Assembly (NCBI RefSeq): GCF_900090325.1
Contig: NZ_FMHW01000002.1
Location: 7,255,001-7,319,000 of the forward strand
DNA: 64,000 bases
DNA from: Micromonospora pallida
Lineage (GTDB): Bacteria > Actinomycetota > Actinomycetes > Mycobacteriales > Micromonosporaceae
Reading direction: 5' to 3'
Positions 61,744-64,000 of this stretch are shown piece by piece (the stretch's first letter is position 1; every line of letters starts with the position of its first letter). The notes under the pieces were generated by a model. It was given only the letters and a program-made list of their open reading frames with translations. It was not told where the DNA came from and searched no databases. Made by a program: the position numbers and the translations under genes.

Positions 61744-61938
61744 TCAGCGTTGCATGCCGGACCAGCCGGTCGGTGACTCCGGCTCCCGGTCCTCCTCGTC
61801 CTCGCCGGTGATGATGTCCCGGTCGACGGCGGTACGGTCGTGCTCGGTGGCGAAGTCGGGATCCGGGGTGGTGTCCACTTCCTCGGTCGGCTGACCGAGT
61901 GCGGTCGGCCGCTTCGGCTTGTCGTCCGGGTCACTCAT
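61744..61938 (-). CDS. Small conserved hypothetical acidic protein
   Basis: 64 aa, ATG with GAGAGGAC about 12 nt upstream. Highly acidic (DPDFATEHDRTAVDRDIITG then EDEEDREPESPTGWSG), probably disordered, no transmembrane helix or motif. Similar short acidic proteins occur in Micromonosporaceae genomes. Function unknown. Confidence 0.65.
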   Translation of the reverse strand: MSDPDDKPKRPTALGQPTEEVDTTPDPDFATEHDRTAVDRDIITGEDEEDREPESPTGWSGMQR

Positions 61939-62006
61939 GGTCGCTGTCGTCCTCTCCGTGGTCGGCTGCTCGCTGTCCTGAGCGTGATCGGGCCGTGGGC
62001 CGCGCC

Positions 62007-62213
62007 TCAGGCCGCCGAGCCGCCGAGCAGGTCGGCCGCCTCGTCCATCGCGTACTCGCCCTGGGGCAGCGCCGAGATCCGGGTCAGCAGTTCGGCGGGA
62101 AGCTCGGCGGCCACCGCCCGGCGCTGGATCTCGGCCTGACTGATCCGTTCCTGCCCGTGGTAGATATCGTCGAGCAGGTCGTCGATCATCCGGCTGCCTG
62201 GTTCGTCGGTCAC
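62007..62213 (-). CDS. Small conserved hypothetical protein
   Basis: 68 aa, GTG start. The sequence MIDDLLDDIYHGQERISQAE then IQRRAVAAELPAELLTRISA and LPQGEYAMDEAADLLG is predicted to be all-helical. It resembles DUF2795-like or related small actinobacterial proteins in which the LPxGEY segment is conserved. No catalytic residues are obvious. Function unknown. Confidence 0.75.
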   Translation of the reverse strand: MTDEPGSRMIDDLLDDIYHGQERISQAEIQRRAVAAELPAELLTRISALPQGEYAMDEAADLLGGSAA

Positions 62214-62582
62214 GGCGATCGGCTACCCGTGCCGGAATCGGTCAAACGTCACGACCACCCCGTCCGCTGTCGCGGGACCCCGCGGCGACCGTCGGCGAAA
62301 GGCGGGGCGTGGTCGCAGGTCGCCGACGAACGGGCCGCCGCGCGCGGGCAGTGGTCCGGAGGCCGAGGCCGTCCGGGACGTGGACGTAACGGGCCGCCGC
62401 GCGCGGGGCAGTGGACGTGACCCAGGCCACATTCGGTTCCGGAACACCCCGGCCACCCCGGTGGTTGACTGAGGTGTCGGTGTGTCCAGTGTCCCCGGGC
62501 CTCACCAATATGCCTTCGCGGAATACCGTCCGGCTGGAGCCGCGTCGCGCCACTCGCCGAGAGGCGACCTGCACACCGACAC
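62214..62582. other. 369-bp non-coding region
   Basis: It contains two copies of GGGCCGCCGCGCGCGGGGCA-like sequence about 60 bp apart (62335 and 62394) and a plus-strand TTGACT near 62464 that could be a -35 box. No convincing ORF on either strand. Confidence 0.5.
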
Positions 62583-62617
62583 CAACGCCGCCCCGGGCAT
62601 TGCCCGGGGCGGCGTTG
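62583..62617 (-). terminator. Terminator of the DAHP synthase gene
   Basis: 17-bp perfect arms around a central T (62583-62599, 62601-62617), ending 6 bp downstream of the stop codon on the minus strand. Confidence 0.88.
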
Positions 62618-62622
62618 TCTTC

Positions 62623-63723
62623 TCAGGCGGGCGTGGGCAGGGCGGTCGGAGAGGTGTGGGCGCGGCGGGCCCGGACGGCACCGGCCAGGGTCTCCAGCAC
62701 CTCGGCGGTGTCCTGCCAGCCGATGCAGGCGTCGGTGATCGACTGGCCGTAGGTCAGTTCCTGCGTCGGGTGCAGGTCCTGCCGCCCCGGCTCCAGGAAC
62801 GACTCCAGCATGATCCCGACGATGCCGCGCTGACCGGCGGCGAGCTGCGCGGCCACGTCCGCCGCGACCACCGGCTGGCGACGGTGGTCCTTGCCGCTGT
62901 TGTCGTGGCTGGCGTCGATCACCAGCCGTTCTGGCAGGTTCGCCGCCCCGAGCTGGGCCAGCGCGGCGGCCACCGAGTCGGCGTCGTAGTTCGGCAGGCC
63001 CTTGCCGCCACGCAGCACCAGGTGCCCGTCGGCGTTGCCCCGGGTGTGCAGGATGGCCGGCGTACCGGAGACGTCGATGCCGGGGAAGACGTGCGGCACC
63101 CCGGCGGCGCGGATCGCGTCCACCGCCGTGCCGATGCTGCCGTCGGGGCGGTTCTTCATCCCGATCGGCATGGACAGGCCGGAGGCGAGCTGCCGGTGCA
63201 CCTGGCTCTCCACCGTACGGGCGCCGATCGCGCCCCAGGCCACCGTGTCTGCGATGTACTGCGGGGTGATCGGGTCGAGGAACTCGCAGCCCACCGGGAG
63301 GCCGAGCCGGAGCACGTCGAGCAGGAGCGCCCGGGCGAGCCGCAGGCCCCGGTTGACGTCACCCGAACCGTCCAGGTCCGGGTCGTTGATCAGGCCCTTC
63401 CAGCCCACCGTGGAGCGCGGCTTCTCGAAGTAGACGCGCATCACCACCAGCAGGTCGTCGGCGTGCCGCTCGGCCGCCTCACGCAGCCGGTGGGCGTAGT
63501 CGAGAGCGGCGACCGGGTCGTGCACCGAGCACGGGCCGACCACGACCAGCAGCCGGTCGTCGCTGCGGTCGAGCACCCGGCTGACCGTCCGGCGGCCGGT
63601 GAGCACCGCCGAGGTGAGCGTGGCGTCCAGGGGAAGCTCGTGGTGCAGCAGGGCCGGGGTGGTCAACGGCACGATGCGCTCGATCCGTTGATCGATGACG
63701 CGGCCGGTGTCCGGGGTCGTCAC
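62623..63723 (-). CDS. aroG: 3-deoxy-7-phosphoheptulonate synthase (DAHP synthase, class I AroG/F/H type)
   Basis: 366 aa, GTG start with GGAAGGAA 7 nt upstream. First step of aromatic amino acid synthesis: phosphoenolpyruvate plus erythrose 4-phosphate to DAHP. Hallmarks: VVVGPCSVHDP (metal-binding Cys), VMRVYFEKPRSTVGWKGL, GLPVGCEFLDPITPQY, IGARTVESQVHRQLASGLSM, GMKNRPDGS, HLVLRGGKGLPNYD, VIDASHDNSGKDH and GIMLESFLEPGRQD. This is the AroG/F/H type, where feedback by single aromatic amino acids is common. The preceding leader suggests attenuation control by Tyr/Trp/Phe supply. Confidence 0.96.
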   Translation of the reverse strand: MTTPDTGRVIDQRIERIVPLTTPALLHHELPLDATLTSAVLTGRRTVSRVLDRSDDRLLVVVGPCSVHDPVAALDYAHRLREAAERHADDLLVVMRVYFEKPRSTVGWKGLINDPDLDGSGDVNRGLRLARALLLDVLRLGLPVGCEFLDPITPQYIADTVAWGAIGARTVESQVHRQLASGLSMPIGMKNRPDGSIGTAVDAIRAAGVPHVFPGIDVSGTPAILHTRGNADGHLVLRGGKGLPNYDADSVAAALAQLGAANLPERLVIDASHDNSGKDHRRQPVVAADVAAQLAAGQRGIVGIMLESFLEPGRQDLHPTQELTYGQSITDACIGWQDTAEVLETLAGAVRARRAHTSPTALPTPA

Positions 63724-63770
63724 GGTGAAGGTTCCTTCCGCCGACCAACTCCCGGGGCCGGCGCCCGGGA

Positions 63771-63881
63771 CCGAGCCGGCTGCTCGTAGGCAAGGGGGCA
63801 GGGGGACCGCGTGGTCCCCGCCTGGCCGGCTCGGAGAGTGGTGACGTCAGCTCATGGTCGAGTCACCGGCTCCTGAGCCGG
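63771..63881 (-). promoter_or_regulatory. Probable ribosome-mediated attenuator of aroG (competing hairpins)
   Basis: On the minus strand the order is CCGGCTC-AG-GAGCCGG (63881-63866), CCGAGCCGGC (63834-63825), GGGGACC-ACGC-GGTCCCC (63819-63802) and GCCGGCTCGG (63780-63771). The GCCGGCTC/GAGCCGGC segments can pair in alternative ways: the early hairpin, early with middle, or middle with late. The GGGGACC hairpin sits inside the middle-late pairing. This architecture follows a leader peptide with aromatic codons, as expected for attenuation. Confidence 0.6.
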
Positions 63882-63911
63882 CTGGCTAAACCATCGATAC
63901 GAGCGCGTCAC
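63852..63911 (-). CDS. Leader peptide of the DAHP synthase gene (19 aa; Tyr, Trp, Phe codons)
   Basis: GTG 63911 to TGA 63852 encodes MTRSYRWFSQPAQEPVTRP. The three aromatic amino acids Tyr5, Trp7 and Phe8 cluster just before the first hairpin arm, the layout of attenuator leader peptides. The upstream TAGGGT (about 63924-63919) could be a -10, giving a leaderless or nearly leaderless leader transcript. The reading frame is too short for standard gene finders. A ribosome stalled at these codons would disrupt the first hairpin and affect the choice of downstream structure. Confidence 0.65.
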   Translation of the reverse strand: MTRSYRWFSQPAQEPVTRP

Positions 63912-64000
63912 GCCGACCACCCTACCCGACGGATCGGGCCGGAGCCGGGTTTTGTGTTCCAGTATTCGAGAAGGAGTGTGTTCCGGGGCACTGGTACGTG

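Noticed and set aside
1..64000. tRNA or rRNA genes
   Set aside because: No cloverleaf with T-arm GTTCRANNC and CCA-adjacent acceptor, and no conserved rRNA stretch was recognised by eye; a tRNAscan/Infernal run would settle this.

Overview
The window is high-GC actinomycete DNA, most like Micromonospora or a close relative (Micromonosporaceae). The evidence is the very high GC, dense use of GTG and TTG starts, a four-gene conservon (cvnABCD), a giant NAD-dependent glutamate dehydrogenase, several small actinobacterial families (DUF3817, DUF1360, a DUF6158-like protein, a GPGG small membrane protein) and dispersed palindromic repeats. No rRNA, tRNA, CRISPR array or intact mobile element was seen. 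The only mobile-element trace is the 3' end of an IS3-type transposase near 2.0 kb.

Layout. 0-7.4 kb: end of a YbbN-like thioredoxin co-chaperone, an arginase-family enzyme with an odd tail, a small Cys/His protein, the IS3 remnant, then a minus-strand set of a PBP2-like transpeptidase, a two-helix membrane protein and an NB-ARC/TPR protein. The last two share an RHIM/BASS-like amyloid signalling motif. 7.6-15 kb: NAD-glutamate dehydrogenase, then a class F sortase with a repeat-rich surface protein. 15-22 kb: three hypothetical proteins, a NarL/DesR-type two-component pair, and a two-gene unit of a triple-repeat peptide and a JmjC/cupin-like oxygenase that looks like a peptide-modification system. 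22-31 kb: conservon, lactonase-type beta-propeller, a binding-protein/vWA fusion, and a polyprenyl-phosphate sugar transferase. 31-35 kb: two SpoIIE/PP2C phosphatases around a MarR regulator. 35-40 kb: xylose locus (ROK repressor divergent from xylA-xylB) and an AAA ATPase. 40-48 kb: MFS transporter and an alpha-glucoside locus (GH13, LacI regulator, ABC permeases, binding protein) with a LacI-type operator upstream. 48-54.7 kb: secreted M23 peptidase, TspO, small membrane protein, metallophosphoesterase/BON/nucleotidyltransferase operon, thymidylate-kinase-like protein, SDR and epimerase. 54.7-57 kb: rpiR-murQ operon with an operator inside its promoter. 57-62 kb: SigB-like sigma factor, NlpC/P60 hydrolase and small membrane or conserved hypothetical genes. 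62.6-64 kb: DAHP synthase preceded by a short leader peptide containing Tyr, Trp and Phe codons and competing hairpins, i.e. a probable ribosome-mediated attenuator.

Most unusual items: (1) the BASS-like NLR plus two-helix membrane partner with three matching motifs and a TPR array of nearly identical 120-bp units; (2) the triple-repeat peptide translationally coupled to a JmjC-like enzyme; (3) the aromatic leader peptide of the DAHP synthase gene; (4) a family of palindromic elements next to gene 3' ends, one a perfect 58-bp palindrome.
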